DNA of 64,000 nt from Desulfosoma caldarium (GTDB taxonomy: Bacteria; Desulfobacterota; Syntrophobacteria; Syntrophobacterales; DSM-9756), in assembly GCF_003751385.1 (NCBI RefSeq), contig NZ_RJVA01000012.1, forward strand, positions 124,001 to 188,000. Direction: 5' to 3'. Under the pieces are notes generated by a model that was not told the DNA's origin, did no database searches, and saw nothing but the letters and a program-made list of their open reading frames with translations. The position numbers and the translations under genes are program-made. Shown here piece by piece: positions 63,269 to 64,000 of this stretch; the stretch's first letter is position 1; each line of letters starts with the position of its first letter.

Positions 63269-63922
63269 ATGAAAACTTCGATTACAAAAACCTTCTGGGT
63301 TTCAGCCATTTTCGCGCTGGGACTTTGTTGGACGCAGGGGCACGCGGTCGCCCAATCAACTCACGCCACGCCCACGGAGGTGATCAAGGACGTGACGGCG
63401 CGGGCGCTTCAGTTAGTTCACGATTGTGCAGGGAATGCGCCCGAAGACATCAAAGCTAGGCGCGAAGCCGTTCGAGCCCTCGCCTTGGAATATGTGGATT
63501 TTGAAGAGGCGGCCAAACGCACCATGGGTCGGCACTGGAGAAGAATGAGTCCGGAACAGCGTTCGGAATTCGTGCGTTTGTTTAAAGACCTTTTGTATTT
63601 TACCTACATCGGCAAGCTGGACAGCTACACGTGCGGTGAGGAAGAACAGATCCACTATGAAGGAGAACGCGTCCAAGGCCGTTATGCCTTGGTCAAGACG
63701 AGCGTGCGCTATCAAAACCAGGATGTGGCCGTGGAGTACCGAATGCTGCAAAGTGGTGGTCGATGGATGGTCTACGATGTGGTCATTGAAGGGATCAGTT
63801 ACGTGAACAATTACCGGTCTCAGTTCGACAGCCTCCTCGTAAACCGATCCGTCGACGATTTTCTCGAAAGACTCAGACAAAAGGTGGCGGAGTTGGAAAA
63901 GAATGACCGCCTTGGGAGCTGA
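63269..63922 (+). CDS. MlaC-family phospholipid-binding protein, periplasmic
   Basis: Protein of 217 aa; GGGGAGG precedes ATG 63269. A signal peptide (residues 8-28, ending HAVA) precedes the MlaC domain with DFEEAAKRTMGRHWRRMSPEQR, FVRLFKDLL, VEYRMLQ and YDVVIEGISYVNNYRSQF. It shuttles phospholipids between the inner membrane and an outer-membrane complex. The other mla genes are not in the window. It overlaps radC start. Confidence 0.93.
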   Translation: MKTSITKTFWVSAIFALGLCWTQGHAVAQSTHATPTEVIKDVTARALQLVHDCAGNAPEDIKARREAVRALALEYVDFEEAAKRTMGRHWRRMSPEQRSEFVRLFKDLLYFTYIGKLDSYTCGEEEQIHYEGERVQGRYALVKTSVRYQNQDVAVEYRMLQSGGRWMVYDVVIEGISYVNNYRSQFDSLLVNRSVDDFLERLRQKVAELEKNDRLGS

Positions 63923-64000
63923 AGGCCATCGACGACGTCTGCGAGAACGTTTCTTAGCCGGTGGTCTGGACGCCTTTCATGACCATGAAGTGCTGGAACT
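63903..64000 (+). CDS. radC: RadC (JAB-domain) protein, cut by window end
   Basis: ATG 63903 overlaps the mlaC-like stop. Reads MTALGAEGHRRRLRERFLAG and FHDHEVLEL, the N-terminal pattern GHRxRLRERFxxxGxxAxxDHELLEL of RadC proteins. Only 32 codons are in the window. Confidence 0.85.
   Translation, partial: MTALGAEGHRRRLRERFLAGGLDAFHDHEVLE

Overview
The window reads as chromosomal DNA of a Gram-negative, GC-rich anaerobe, most likely a sulfate-reducing or syntrophic member of the Desulfobacterota (Syntrophobacteria-like). This is inferred from the gene content: a four-subunit 2-oxoacid:ferredoxin oxidoreductase, rubredoxins and a flavodoxin, an HDR-like CCG iron-sulfur protein, a double-activase / 2-hydroxyacyl-CoA dehydratase-like pair, an AmmeMemoRadiSam radical SAM enzyme, and outer-membrane functions (heptose adenylyltransferase, MlaC, LolCDE-like ABC exporter). 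The species cannot be fixed from the sequence.

Layout. 1-5.6 kb: a CHASE4/PAS/HisKA/REC hybrid kinase cut by the left edge, a GNAT protein, two REP-like hairpins, and a monohaem cytochrome c next to a ferric-reductase/FNR-type membrane flavoprotein. 5.9-16.5 kb: tRNA-Arg(ACG), a reverse-strand korDABC-surE operon, an HDOD/TrmO/flavin reductase operon, glycerate 2-kinase plus pyruvate kinase on the plus strand, a 43-aa basic protein, tRNA-Ala(GGC), and a redox trio (flavodoxin, zinc ribbon, CX4C rubredoxin).

16.5-30.2 kb is an accessory region between ordinary core genes and the 3' end of ssrA (tmRNA). It holds a broken REP-associated tyrosine transposase with internal palindromes and a predicted operon of two exported rhodanese-like proteins and a VTT-membrane/CCG iron-sulfur fusion. 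It also holds decayed IS3 and IS30 elements, a mostly ruined polysaccharide locus (intact deacetylase and one glycosyltransferase, broken second glycosyltransferase and O-antigen ligase), and a recombinase-associated HTH protein beside the tmRNA.

30.2-46 kb: tmRNA, a DUF3786 protein, a Tat-exported DUF882/M15 protein convergent with a YcbB-type L,D-transpeptidase, then an Fo-only ATP synthase operon (atpZ, atpI, a, a three-hairpin c, a one-hairpin c, b', b). The one-hairpin c carries a complete two-carboxylate Na+-type site. In the three-hairpin c the sites are unequal: one is E/E, one has lost both carboxylates, and one has Lys in place of the first Glu. This is the most remarkable item in the window. 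A patatin, two hydrolases, TrmL, HldE C-domain-type adenylyltransferase and an ABC exporter follow.

46-64 kb: a reverse-strand seven-gene run ilvD-methyltransferase-amrS-HhH glycosylase-UspA-Cys-rich protein-aroK; an asparagine synthase relic; a plus-strand run merR-radical SAM-double activase-HgdB-like-rng; a LOG-family protein; an RlmI-like methyltransferase; MlaC; and the first codons of radC at the right edge. All functional calls are from reading sequence motifs; no database search was possible.
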